From Saccopteryx bilineata (lineage: Eukaryota; Chordata; Mammalia; Chiroptera; Emballonuridae), in NCBI RefSeq assembly GCF_036850765.1, contig NC_089493.1:188699140-188763139 (forward strand): a stretch of 64,000 nt of DNA. The letters are read 5' to 3'. Both the position numbers and the translations under genes were made by a program. Of this stretch, positions 36,355 to 47,469 are shown piece after piece (within the stretch, counting starts at the first letter, position 1; each line of letters opens with the position of its first letter). The notes beneath the pieces are model-generated. The model was not told the origin of the DNA, made no database searches, and saw nothing but the letters and a program-made list of their open reading frames with translations.

Positions 36355-36639
36355 TCACTTCTTATCTTCATGCTGAGATTTATGGATTTGCCTTTGGATG
36401 ACAACATGCACACTGTATCCTTTGGGTCTGTCCACTGTGTTCATAGAAATACTACTGAAATGAGAAAGAAAGAACGTCCCAGCCACAGCTGTTTCTTTTA
36501 GGGCTCTGAGTAAGCCACCATTGTAGATCTTGGTATTACTTTTTACAAGCATTTCTGGAATGGCTTCTTGTATAGCAACAAAACTTGCAACTTTCTTCTC
36601 TCTCGTCTTAGCAAAATACCCATTTCGTTGGCTAACCAT
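36355..36639 (-). pseudogene. unrecognised 94-codon frame, possible retrocopy fragment
   Basis: The minus-strand frame begins MVSQRNGYFAKTREKK and runs 94 codons to TGA at 36355. It has a balanced, lysine-rich, non-repetitive composition, unlike most frames in this AT-rich region. The same frame upstream shows NLHERIV after a stop, so it may extend beyond the ATG as a remnant. No introns are evident. I see no poly-A tail downstream on the minus strand and no target-site duplication. I cannot name a parent gene. Alternatives are chance or a conserved non-coding element. Confidence 0.2.
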
Positions 36640-37300
36640 GACAATCCTTTCATGCAGATTTCATTGGATGACAAACACGTGCAAATTTAGAGATTACTCG
36701 GGGTACCTTTCTGTGCTGAAATGTGACTTTTCTCATGCCTATCTAGACTTTTGTGTACATTCTTAGTCACATGTTCCCCTCTGGATAGAAAGGAATATTG
36801 AATAAAATTGAAAAAATTCAAAAATAGACAATATTTTAGATCACATCATACAACACCAGGGGCCAACTTCCGGTTTCCCTCTTTCCTGGGACAGCCAGTA
36901 GACAAGTTGTATCTCTCATTGATAGATAACATCTGCCTTTCCCACTCTGATGCAATATGCGGAATGCACATTTGCGAAAGCACATGGTATTTTAGTCTCA
37001 CATTCGAAATATACGATCTCTGAAAGGGTAATGCCTCGTCTGACCCACATGGAGTGTAGTGACTGAACATTGGTTCTTGAAATGTGTCAGGACGAGTCTC
37101 TCCCTTCTTGATGTTCACAGTCAGGTTCTATCAAGATAACAAGCAGTGTAGAAACAGTGCTTGCATCCAGCTCTCCTTCTGTACAGACACATCATTTCCG
37201 CATGTTTTGTTTACTATTAAAGATAATGTTTTCATTCATTAGAAAGACTGTTCTGAAGTCTAGAATCAAAATGGAGCAAGCACTCTTAAAAGTCATTGTC

Positions 37301-37671
37301 GGCCCTGGCCGGTTGGCTCAGCGGTAGAGCGTCGGCCTGGCGTGCAGGAGTCCCGGGTTCGATTCCCGGCTAGGGCACACAGGAGAAGCGCCCATCTGCT
37401 TCTCCACCCTTCCCCCTCTCCTTCCTCTCTGTCTCTCTCTTCCCCTCCTGCAGCCAAGGCTCCATTGGAGCAAAGATGGCCCAGGCGCTGAGGATGGCTC
37501 CTTGGCCTCTGCCTCAGGCGCTAGAATGGCTCTGGATGCAACAGAGCGACGCCCCAGAGGGGCAGAACATCGCCCCCTGGTGGGCATGCCGGGTGGATCC
37601 CAGTCGGGCGCATGCGGGAATCTGTCTGACTGCCTCCCCGTTTCCAGCTTCAGAAAAATGAAAAAAAAAAA
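37301..37671 (+). mobile_element. tRNA-derived bat SINE (short-head type) with TSD
   Basis: The tRNA-like head GGCCCTGGCCGGTTGGCTCAG leads into a B box GGGTTCGATTCC, then CACAGGAGAAGCGCCCATC and a CTCC-rich stretch. The 3' body contains GGAGCAAAGATGGCC, GGGTGGATCCC and CGTTTCCAGCTTC, and an A tail. The target-site duplication AAAAGTCATTGTC (37288-37300 and 37672-37684) is exact. Non-coding; frames of 60-135 codons across it are shared by every copy. Confidence 0.95.
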
Positions 37672-37684
37672 AAAAGTCATTGTC

Positions 37685-39159
37685 GATCTGTAGCGTCTTC
37701 TACTATTCATTATGGTAGAGTCCAAGGTTCAGATGGCACGGGGAGGGAATTGTGTATAACCCGCCTCTTCTCGTGTGGGAAAGAAACTAATGTCCGGGAG
37801 GGACTGTCTTCAGGATGTAAAAACCTAAATGACTGAGAAGGGAATTGGACCAGTTCGCCTATGTCAAACAATTTTCGAGGCACCAAAAGTCCTTGCAATT
37901 TTACTTACGGATACAGATTAGGGAGAGAAAGAGCGATTGGCTGTGGCAGTTTGAAATATAATATGTTTGTTCTGACCCAAGCTCAGATAAAAGAACAGAT
38001 TGCTTCCAAACCTCACCATAGTCCCCAGACTGAAATGACTCGTTTGAAACTGCCAGGACCCATCGGTGCAGAATCGAGGAGCTCTTTCTGAGTCCTTCAT
38101 TTGGGGAACATTAATTTCAAGGATTTACAATAATCACCTTACCTTATTATCAGATCAGTCTTCCTTTGCATGGGCAGATACTCTCAATTATTAAAAAAGG
38201 GAAAGGGAAGACAAGCTACCAGGAGGCTAAGGGATCAACAGAGATGTTAGTGAAACTGAATCAAATGCCTGTAAACAATAAAATTACATTTTTATTCATC
38301 ACTTAGAATCCCAGAAAGATCTAAGGTACCGATAAATAGCTAGCCCAAAGCTGAATTTTGAAATATTGGGGAAACTGAGGCTCAGAGAAGGCAGCAGATG
38401 AGGACGAAGGACTTGGTCAGCACTGACTCTGCTTTTTGTCTCTGGTTGAGATTTATGATGTGAATGCTAGCATCACCGACATGCACAGTAAGTGGACCCA
38501 TCCTGAGACAAAAGGTTAATTCTCAAACCAATTACTTTCTCAGAAAATACTAGCCCTCAAGTGCTGCTGAAATATTCCTTGTATTGCTCTTCTCATTAAG
38601 GAGAATAAATAGAGAACTGTTTGGATTTCTTTCATTGTTTAGTATTCCTTCAGCAATTTCAGACATATTTGTGTCTGAGGAAGGAGGCCTCTTATATGAA
38701 AACATGACACATCAACTCACCGCAGGTTTGGACATCGAACTTGCTACAGTCGGTAGGAATGTTTGCACTTAGCCTTCTCAATGCACAAGTAGGTCTTTGT
38801 TAAAATTTTTAGCAAGAACGGCCTTGTGTAAACCCATCGCCCTATCACTCCTCTCACCACTCTCCCCCAAAAAATCAAGGGAAAAAAAAAAAACTCCATT
38901 GCTGTCACGAAACATGGAGATTAGTGGAAAGTCAGAATGACTGAAATGTATTTTCAGTGTGCAGGCGTTCATCTACCAAAGGCTATTGCTAACGGAAGAC
39001 AGAACCTTCCTCTCCTGGTTCAGCTGTCCTCCTTTGATTTGCATCGTTCCTGCCATGCTACCATCCCCAGTGCCCTCTAGTTCTCTTCTAAAAACGACAC
39101 GTTTTACACACGATGACTCAACAATTGTTGGGGGTGACAGAGGAATAGCAACACCGATC
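37685..39159. other. intron-like DNA with a small MIR fragment
   Basis: 38340-38440 carries GGGGAAACTGAGGCTCAGAGAAGG...GACTTGGTCAG, a reverse-MIR signature. An A run lies at 38881-38893. No exon recognised. Confidence 0.45.
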
Positions 39160-39305
39160 TAGTGTTTATTATGTGGCAGACTGCTTGCTGTCATCGTCTC
39201 AAGTAAACCTAAACCACCAACGTACATAGCATCCCTATTTTACAGATAGGAAAACTGAGGCCCTGAAAGCCTGAGTAGTTGCTATGGTGCCTCATGACCA
39301 GGTTC
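39160..39305 (-). repeat. MIR SINE relic
   Basis: Reverse MIR: GTGTTTATTATGTGGCAGACTGC...CATCCCTATTTTACAGATAGG and AAACTGAGGCCCTGAAAGCCTGAG. Diverged. Confidence 0.7.
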
Positions 39306-39400
39306 TAACCACATTCCTGTTCTCCCAAGTCTACTACGGGACTGTATCTTCAGGGAAGCCACTGCGAATGTTCTGTTCCAAGAATCTCTTGGGTCCATTG

Positions 39401-39435
39401 CCATTGATTTCATTGATTTCATTGATTTCATTGAT
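39401..39435. repeat. 9-base tandem repeat (ATTGATTTC)n
   Basis: CCATTGATTTCATTGATTTC and so on: nearly four perfect nonamers. On the minus strand it encodes a repeated MKS triplet in an 81-codon frame, an artefact of the repeat. Confidence 0.9.
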
Positions 39436-39804
39436 CCACTCTCTCTGGTCCCATCAGTGAGTACAGCGTTAATTTGGGGGGAGGGGGGGAAGCATGCAGA
39501 GGCATTGAAAAGCATCTGTTCTTCCATCAGGACTTCTGGGTTAGAGTTGCAGGACAGGGTCCAAAGTTGTCGCCAGCAACCAGCTTACCTTCACAGGACA
39601 CAAAGCGGCTCCAGAACCAGCGCTCTAAGAACCCCTGGGGAGGCCAGCTCAGAGCCTTTCTTGTCCAAATCCAGCTTCGAAGAGGAAATTCCCTGGACTC
39701 AGCCTTTCTCCTTTTGGAGTTGGGAGGGTGTCTTCTGGCTGAACTCGAAAGACTGGTGCCCACTAAAGGGAGATGGGGGGAGGGGACAGTAAAGAGTGAA
39801 GAGG

Positions 39805-39957
39805 GTCAAATATATGGTGACAGAAGATGATTTAACTTCGGGTGGTGGGCAGGCACATGATGCAATATACCAATCATGTATCATAGAAATGTGCACTTGA
39901 AACCTAGATAATCTTATTAGCCAATGTCACCCCAATAAATTTAATAAAAAGAAAAAA
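39805..39957 (+). mobile_element. 5'-truncated L1 3' end
   Basis: Contains TATATGGTGACAGAAGATGATTT, GGTGGTGGGCAGGCAC, TGCACTTGAAACCTAGATAATC and CCAATGTCACCCCAATAAATTTAATAAAAA, the 3' UTR end of a LINE-1, followed by an A-rich tail. The copy at 52719 ends in the same motif (CCAATGCCACCCAAATAAATT). No coding part remains. Confidence 0.85.
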
Positions 39958-42129
39958 ATGTCCTAGGATTAGTTCACTTAAACAGAACAGATAAAATAGG
40001 CACTTCACCCCATAGGTAAGAAAGCAGTGGAGATAGTGAGAAATAACAGTATCATGTTATTGCTAATACATATGCACTGATATATGATGACATTCTAATT
40101 TATATTTACTCGGTTACATTTACTTTAATATTATAACTACTGTTGTAGCATATTGAAGATTCTACATGGAACTATGTTTTGGTATCTCTATAATATTCTG
40201 CACACATCTCGCCCAGCTTTCCTACCGGATCCTTTCATAGTGACACACACGGATGTATACACCATTCCCACTCCTGGTTGTCCATCGCCTACATAGTCCA
40301 AGCAGACGGCAATGAAACACTGAATGACAGGGTGCAACAAGACAGTACCCACAGTCCATGAGTGCAGATGTATGGACCCTCTCGCCGTCGGAGAGACAGT
40401 TTCACGAGAGATCAGTGCAGCACGAGGAGTGAATTATAACCAGCACCCGGACGTCGTATGTGGGCTCCTGTCTGTTAACTTTCCATTTCCACTTTATGTA
40501 CCACGAGAGTTCACTAATATTGCGTTCTATTTGTGTATATTAGAGGAGGGCATATGGTTACAACATCCCTCTTATTTACCTTCTGTAATACAAAATTTGT
40601 CCTTTGAATTCCCAAAATAAAGGATTGGAGGGAGAAAGCCTGCTTTTTACACAAGTTCGGTTTTCTCCCCATGCGAACGTCTCCCGAGATGCGTAATGAG
40701 TAGATGCCAACAGGATGCTGGCACTATTTTCTCATTGCCATGGTGATCTCCAGCTCTCCTGAAATCTCAAGGGAGGCTATGGTATTTTAAAAGCAACTTG
40801 GATTCTGGTAATTAAAAAGGCTGGAAGGAATAATCTTTCTACATTTTTCTAGCTTGGGTAAATACGGGTAGCAAATGATGTCTAGCGAGGAAGGATATTA
40901 TTGCACTTTATTAGGTGGGTAATCCCATGTTAGAAGATGAAAAGCATCGTGAAAGTTATGTATGAGGTATTTATGGCAATTCAGAACCCTGCTGTGAATC
41001 TTAAAGTATGTCTAATCACGGCCTTCCTACAAACACTATTCTTTCCTGAGTCGCTAGCGTTTAACTTAAAGGCGAAGGTATGATTGTCAGAGTAGTTTTA
41101 GTGTTGTAAGTGCTGTGTAATATATGTAAATGTTGGCAGTTATCAAAGTAAAAGGGGGAAAAGAAGTAATTCTCTTAAACTGGAAATTAAGTTAGACAAG
41201 CATAATTCAGTCTCTAGGTTAATCACACTCTCTCCCCACCAGGAAAAGTTCTTACTTTCAGAGTTCTTTTGAACTTCCTTTGCTTCCCTGGGCTCTCCTA
41301 CAAATGCCTCCAAGATGGAAAGGTTTTGTTTCGCTTCAGAAGGCAGTTGAAAATTTTTTTAGGCATTTCTTTTGAGCTATGAAACGGACACTTGGAATAA
41401 GTGAACGAGGAAGCAAACATTAAAGGGCAAAAGATGTGTAGGAGAGAAAGCAGGGCTCTTGGAAGGGAGCGACTCCTTGTTCCTCTCTTCACGCGTGCCG
41501 CTTTGTGTTCCACAGTTAGACTGGGAAGTGAGCCGCAGCTGAAGGTACGACTTGCGCGTTCTCTGTGAGTGTCTATCCTATTAGGGCAGCGGGTTGTCCA
41601 GGGAAAGAAAGGGAACGGGTGGGAACAATGCTCTTTAATTAGGAACTGGACATAAATGCAGGTTCCCAATTTGCAGATGGACATGTTTGGTTGATTTTTA
41701 CTAAACCACCCACACCTAATGTTTCACAAGAGTAAATCATTTAAGTCTCACATGCTTCCTTCTGCCATCAAGAATAGTTTGGTAGCCCCCATGGCCAAAT
41801 TTGGAAACCCGTTTTCTTGCTTTTCACCCCTCCAGGTAAGAGCAGTGACCATGTTCGCTTCTAATCTTCTTTAGTGCCGTTTTTAGCTGTTGTGCCCCAA
41901 AATAGAAACAGACAGATGGTTTTGTTGGAGTTTATTTTATTTGTTTGTTTGATTGATTTTGTTTTGTGGTTAGCCCAGAGATTTGGTGGGTTTTTTTTTT
42001 TTAATTGTTCGCTTCTTTTGATTAGTGAAATGTCCCTATGATGGCTGACAGGTGACTTGCAGTCTAAGGACAGGGGCGTCACTGAGAGTAGCATGAAGTG
42101 CTGCACTGTTTAGTTCTCAAGTACGGGCA
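39958..42129. other. intron-like non-coding DNA
   Basis: No exon or repeat recognised. A 128-codon minus-strand frame at 41298-41684 has no motif. The unique, repeat-free stretch 40700-41700 could contain conserved intronic elements, but I cannot show it. Confidence 0.35.
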
Positions 42130-42600
42130 CAGTAGTCCCCCAATGCCTGCCTTCGCTTTCCACAGTTTCTGTTACCCACGGTCCACTTGGTTCTGGCCCT
42201 ATGAAATGGAAAGTTCCAGAAATAAACAACCTATGAGTTTCAAATTGTGTGTCCTTCTGATTAGTGTACTGGAATTTTGCATTAACCCGCTCTGTTCTGC
42301 TTGAGACGTGAACCTCCCTTTGTCCAGAGTATTGATGTTGGACTTATCGTGCAATGGGGCAGAGAGAGAGAGAGAACATTCACATGGCTTTTCTTATAGT
42401 ATATTGTTATCATTCTTCTGTCATATGTTTAGTTATTGGTATTGATCTCTTACTGTGCCTAATTTATAAATTAAACTTTATCATAAGTTGTACGTATAGG
42501 AAAAATCATAGTGCATATAGAGTTCAGTACTATCTCTGGTTCCAGGTATCCACTGGGGGTCTTGGAATGTATCCCTCACACATGGGGTGGGGGGACTGTA
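42130..42600 (+). mobile_element. Tigger/MER2-like (pogo) DNA transposon relic, internally deleted
   Basis: Starts CAGTAGTCCCCCAATGC and ends GGTGGGGGGACTGTA, imperfect inverted ends. It retains CGCTTTCCACAGTTTCTGTTACCCACGGTC, AAATGGAAAGTTCCAGAAATAAACAA, GCCTAATTTATAAATTAAACTTTATCATA and CCACTGGGGGTCTTGGAA, in Tigger1/MER2 order (in pieces). The transposase region is missing, with an AG-rich junction at 42360-42373. An ancient element shared by placental mammals. Confidence 0.85.
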
Positions 42601-43487
42601 CTTGGAATCCAGAAAAAAAGTCCTCCCAGGGTTATTTTAATGCACAAGTATGTTAATGTTCAGTCTATGCCAATAACATCTTCCTTATATGTTTTGTGTA
42701 ATGGTAGGTTCCTGTATTTGGTGTTTTAATCTGTACATTTAACCAGATATTGGAATTTTGCTTTCTTCTGATAATAACGTTCTTCAAATTAAAGAAGAAG
42801 ATTGATTTGGGTAGCAAGTTAAAAAGGTTTTATATTATTATTATTATTAATAGAACAAGTGTCTAGTGTGTGTTTACTGTTTTTTACGTAGGGGACATTT
42901 TTCTCTTTTAGAGTTTTAAGCACAGTTCTGAAATAAATCTACACCATTTTAAAGTGAATTTTAATATCCCCCACTGTGTAGTAGTTTTTCTTTTCCTGAA
43001 AATAGATCTACAAAATGTCATAAATTAGTCTGCAAATTTTATCTTATTATGCTTCCTTCTTCAAAAATATGCAGGAAAGTGATTATATGTGGTGCTCAAC
43101 TCAAGGCTGATGAGTTGGTTATAATTATCAAGGCAGACATAATGAGATGAAAACAACTCTTTCTCAAGGGCCTCAGAGGAGTGTTCAGTCACTATCATAA
43201 CCCTGTCACGCTGGGTTAACCGTTTTCTGCCCAAGTAGACGTCAACACAATTAATTTCACAGTTTCTTCAACCAATATGGCTAGGGTTCATTTGCTCATT
43301 TAGGCAAGAAGAGCCCCATATGTTAAGGGTGGAATCGATTTCCAGATTCTGCATAGGCAGAGAAAACAATAAGGAAAATAGACACTTATTTACATTTATA
43401 TGTAACTAACTGTCATTCGTCTCTCTTTCTGTGTATGTGTGTCTGTAGATAGACATGTGTTGTGATCATTTGGCACCGCCATTTGAC
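42601..43487. other. intron-like non-coding DNA
   Basis: A (TTA)n run at 42832-42848. Nothing else recognised. Confidence 0.4.
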
Positions 43488-43990
43488 ATCCATTCCATCA
43501 TTCAGTCACTCAACAAAGATCTATCACATGCCAGCTTTGTGCTTAGCCTTTGCCAGGCTCTGGGGTTACGGTGAGAGCAACGCAGAAAACGCTCTTGTGA
43601 AGTTGGCAACCTATTTGGGGAGAGAGACGTTGTTAAATGATTATACCAATGTAAGTAATTAACAGAAAAATGTCAAAAACAATGATACCATTTGCATGGC
43701 ACTTGTAACTCGATCTGTACCTCTCCCCTAATAAATGTCTGCCATGGAAGAGTAGTCAATAGGACGTCCCGTAACAATAGATAATATTCTATATCTGCAT
43801 TTTCCAATGTATAGGCACTAGCCACATGTTACTCCTGAAAACTTGAAATGGGGTTATGGTGACTGAGGAATTGAACTTTTAATTTTCTTAAATTTAAATG
43901 CATTTCCACTTAAAAAGGGACACGTGGCTACTGGCTTCCCTGCTGGTCTAAAACATACCGTATTATTACTTGTGTCTATTTTAACACTTG
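43488..43990. repeat. L2-type relic followed by an old DNA-transposon-like fragment
   Basis: 43488-43625: CATCATTCAGTCACTCAACAAAGATCTATCACATGCCAGC...GGCTCTGGGGTTACGG, an L2 pattern. 43795-43955: ACTAGCCACATGTTACTCC...GGACACGTGGCTACTGGC resembles a common mammalian MER element (AGCCACATGTGGCTA type), name uncertain. Confidence 0.5.
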
Positions 43991-44541
43991 AAAACGGCAC
44001 TTGCATAAAAACAGGACAAGGTATATATAAATTTAATTTATCATTGACTCCATGAGCCAGAGGGAACATTTTTAAAGACCAAGAGAATCCATCACAGAAT
44101 AACTGTTTTTGCATATTTGATAAGAAATGATGAACTAACGTTTTTGATCTTAGTGTCTAAGTGGATTACAAATTAATCTTTATTTATGTCTTGAGTCCCG
44201 TATCTGGTGAAGATGTTTTCCAAAAGTCCAACGTTTTATTTGTTGTTGCTCTGTGAAATCACTGAGATTGTATATCAATTTGGTTGAATAATATGATTTA
44301 TTACCATAAAACTCCTTCTTTAGCTAATGCTAAAATTGAAGCCATATTTTCATCCAGGGATGTATTCAATATCATTCCACTGTAACCAATTTCTCAGGCT
44401 CATGTCATAGTGTGAATGTTTATATGTATTAAGGATTAGAATCGAAAGAGAGAAAGGATGCTGGGGTACTGGAGAAGGATACAAAGAGGAAGAAGAAGGG
44501 AAAGCAAAGAAGGGGAGAAGGAAGAGGAAGAAAAGGGGACC

Positions 44542-44873
44542 ATTCTCACCAGGCAGTGGCGCAGTGGACAGTGTCGGTCTGGGATGCAGAGGACCCAGGT
44601 TCGAGACCCTGAGGTCTCCAGCTTGAGCGCGGGCTCATCTGGTTTGAGCAAAGCTCACAAGCTTGGACCCAAGGTCGCTGGCTTGAGCAAGGGGTTACTC
44701 GGTCTGTTGAAGGCCCGCAGTCAAGGCACATGTGAGAAAGCAACCAATGAACAACTAAGGTGTCGCAACGAAAAACTGATGATTGATGCTTCTAATCTCT
44801 CTCCGTTCCTGTCTGTCCCTATCTATTCCTCTCTCTGACTCTCTCTCTCTCTCTAAAAAGAAAAGAAAAAGAA
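44542..44873 (+). mobile_element. tRNA-derived bat SINE (long type) with 13-base TSD
   Basis: A box (GTGGCGCAGTGG), B box (GGTTCGAGACC), then GCTTGAGCGCGGGCTCATC, GTTTGAGCAAAGCTCAC, GGCACATGTGAGAAAGCAACC, GATGATTGATGCTTC and a CT-rich plus A-rich end. Target-site duplication AGAAAAGGGGACC at 44529-44541 and 44874-44886 is exact. Frames through it are artefacts. Confidence 0.95.
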
Positions 44874-44886
44874 AGAAAAGGGGACC

Positions 44887-45805
44887 CTTACAGGATTCAC
44901 ACAACCCAGAGAAGGAAGCCTTTGTTTGCGGGAAATGGGGGGAATCCTTTGGCCATGAGTTCAGCTGTAAGCAAATAAAGTTGCCATCGGCTCTGTTTCT
45001 CTCAGCATTTTGATTACTCTCTGAATTCCTGTCCCTGCACTTTGGCGGTATCGAGAATAATCAGGTGTTTGGGGATTCTCCATTCCTCAGCAGCTTCTTG
45101 TTTGTTTCTCATTTTATTTCTCGCTAAAGAAGGGACAATGAGCCAACCAATTCTCCGCTCCTTCTCCTTTCCAATTGACATCCAAGACCCTTTAACTCAC
45201 GGCCTCATATGAAACCCGGGGCTGGCCCACTGCAAGCCGTGCGCGCCGCCGCCTCTCCACTTGAGGTTCACACCTTCGTGCTGTCTCCCCATCTGTATTT
45301 TTCATTATTGATGAGAGCAGAGCAGAGAGAAGGTGTTTCTCTATCAATTTCTGCTGGAGATGGAGTGTTCTGGGTCATGGTTTGGGTCGCATACGCTTGG
45401 GGGAGGGGCGGGAAGGGTATATGCGGGAAGACTGTTTCAGACTCTTTGATCAAGTTCAGGAAGCGGAAAGGGCCCCCTGGTGGGCGCATTGATACCCATG
45501 TGGAGTCCTGTGTTCCTTCAGCTGTTAGGAATTGAGGGCGTACTCTCCTAGAGCCCGACGATGTATAATAAAAAGAGAGAGCTAGAGAACAGGACAAAGA
45601 AACTTCCATAAATGTAACTAACCTACATTCTGTCCAGCAGCGGGGCCGGGAAGGAGACAGGAAATAAACACATAAGCAAGGAACAAAAGAAAACTTCATA
45701 GAAATAAAGGCTGTAAAGTAAATAGAGAAAGAGTGATCCGATAGTAACTGGTCAGCATGCAGAGGGTTCGCTTAAATACGGCGGTCATGGAAGGAAGGCC
45801 TCTTT
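44887..45805. other. non-coding DNA, no recognised gene
   Basis: Overlapping 108- and 143-codon frames on opposite strands at 45209-45699 show no motif or splice context. Nothing else supported. Confidence 0.35.
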
Positions 45806-45821
45806 AAAACAGGGACATTGG

Positions 45822-46193
45822 GGCCCTGGCCGGTTGGTTCAGTGGTAGAGCGTCGGCCTGGCGTGCAGGAGTTGCGGGTTCAATTCCCGGCCAGGGCACA
45901 CAGGAGAAGCGCCCATCTGCTTCTCCACCCCTCCCCCTCTCCCTCCTCTCTGTCTCTCTCTTCCCCTCCCACAGCCAAGGCTCCATTGGAGCAAAGATGG
46001 CCCCGGCGCTGGGGATGGCTCTGTGGCCTCTGCCTCAGGCGCTAGAATGGCTCCGGTTGCAACAGAGTGACGCCCCAGATGGGCAGAGCACCACCCCCTG
46101 GTGAGCATGCCGGGTGGATCCCGGTCAGGCGCATGCAGGAGTCTGTCTGACTGCCTCCCCGTTTCCAGCTTCGGAAAAATGCAAAAAAAAAAA
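45822..46193 (+). mobile_element. tRNA-derived bat SINE (short-head type) with 16-base TSD
   Basis: Same family as 37301. Head GGCCCTGGCCGGTTGGTTCAG, then GGGTTCAATTCC in the B box (one change), GCAAAGATGGCCCCGGCGC, GTTTCCAGCTTCGG and an A tail. Target-site duplication AAAACAGGGACATTGG (45806-45821 and 46194-46209) is exact. Confidence 0.95.
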
Positions 46194-46410
46194 AAAACAG
46201 GGACATTGGAACGGAGACTTGGGTGACAAAGGAGGCTGCCGTGGGAATACTATGGTTGTTATAGGGCTTTCCAGGGAACATCAAGGCCAAGGATCCTGAG
46301 AAGGATATGACTCTGATGGTTCAGATTCTCGAATGGAGAAGATCACAACAAAATCCATAGGCTAGAACAACATGAAGAAGAGGAAATGTGGTGTGAGAAA
46401 AGGTTGTAGA

Positions 46411-46592
46411 GGCCTCGTCAGTTATCTCAGTTGGTAGAGCATCATTCTGAAATGCCAAGATTGCAGGTTCGATCCCCAGTCAGGGTACATGTGGAAAGCA
46501 GCCAATGAAGGCACAACTAAGTGGCACAGCAGATGGTTCTTCTCTTTCTGTCTTCCATTTTCTCTCTATCCTTCTCAAATCAATAATTAAAG
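46411..46592 (+). mobile_element. tRNA-derived SINE, third (compact) type
   Basis: Head GGCCTCGTCAGTTATCTCAG with A box-like TCAGTTGGTAGAGC and B box GGTTCGATCCC. A short body follows with GCAGCCAATGAAGGCACAACTAAGTGG and a pyrimidine-rich tail ending AATCAATAATTAAAGG. Shorter and more diverged than the other types. No clean target duplication found. It could be mistaken for a tRNA gene, but the body and tail identify a SINE. Confidence 0.82.
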
Positions 46593-47395
46593 GTATGGGT
46601 GTAGAAACTTAAGTATCACTAGAAACTATACCACCTAGAATGTCATTTTTTTCTCCCATGTTATAGATTAGTAATAAATTAATAGACCGTATGGTATCTT
46701 AAATTCCATTAGCTACTGCGAGGTGATAACGTGATTTCAGGGTGTACTGGTGAAGCTTCGACCAGCGGTGTTTCCTTGAATTGTTTAATGTCATCTACTT
46801 CAAGAAGGAAGTTCATGTTGGTTTTCAGATGTCACAGCTCATCTCTGGGTGGTAAAAAAAAAAAAAAAATGAGGAAATACTTGCAGGATACGTAAAAGTA
46901 TTCTTTGAGACCATAGAATCAGTTCGATAAATAGGAATGAGGAAGTTGAACTTACAGCATTGTGTCTTTGACATCAGTGGCGATATCAGGGTAGCAGGAA
47001 GGATAGTACCCGAAGTCTTGCTCAGACAGAGCACTTGCAGGTGAGCCTAGCAGAGGGATTGGGGACATCACAGTATGAAGTGAAAGCTAAATTTATAGGG
47101 AAGTGCTTTATTTTCCATTAAATACCTCCTTTAATTGATCTGGAATTTCATGTAACCTATGGCATGTGTTTTTGAAGTGCGTTTCAGATTGGAGATATGA
47201 ATTCCTCCACTTTCGTAACTCAGTGTCCTGATCAGGGTGAAACAAAGAAGAAGACTAGCTTCACTTGCAATTTTCTTATAGCACCGAATTTGAAAAGACT
47301 AAAGATAGCAGGATCATAGTAAAAGAAAAAGACAGATGTGAAATGTGAGCATAGGACCTGCTCATCCTATTTACAACTAAACTTATTTTTCACAG
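46593..47395. other. intron-like DNA upstream of candidate exon
   Basis: A run of about 16 A at 46854-46869. The last 120 bases before 47395 are unique and AT-rich and end in ACTTATTTTTCACAG, a good splice acceptor. No repeat overlaps the exon. Confidence 0.45.
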
Positions 47396-47469
47396 GGAGC
47401 TCAAGAAGTAGTTATCAAAAATGGTAGAAGCTGGAATGAGTCCACACTCTGCAATTAAAACTACAGCAG
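47396..47469 (+). CDS. candidate translation-start exon (alternative N-terminus), product unknown
   Basis: A 74-base segment between a strong acceptor (TATTTTTCACAG|GGAG) and donor (ACAGCAG|GTAAAATA). Its ATG at 47421 has A at -3 and G at +4. It is preceded in the same frame, inside the exon, by TAG at 47409, so translation must begin here. It encodes MVEAGMSPHSAIKTTA, 16 full codons plus the first base of a split codon (phase 1), the same exit phase as the exon at 16530. The upstream part would be a 25-base 5' UTR segment. All three frames contain a stop if the exon is entered as coding, so it fits a start exon rather than an internal coding exon. Not named; no domain in so short a peptide. 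Confidence 0.5.

Noticed and set aside
46411..46484. tRNA-like sequence with A and B boxes.
   Set aside because: It continues into a SINE body and pyrimidine/A-rich tail, and the anticodon-arm pairing is poor. It is a SINE head, not a tRNA gene. The same applies to the other SINE heads.
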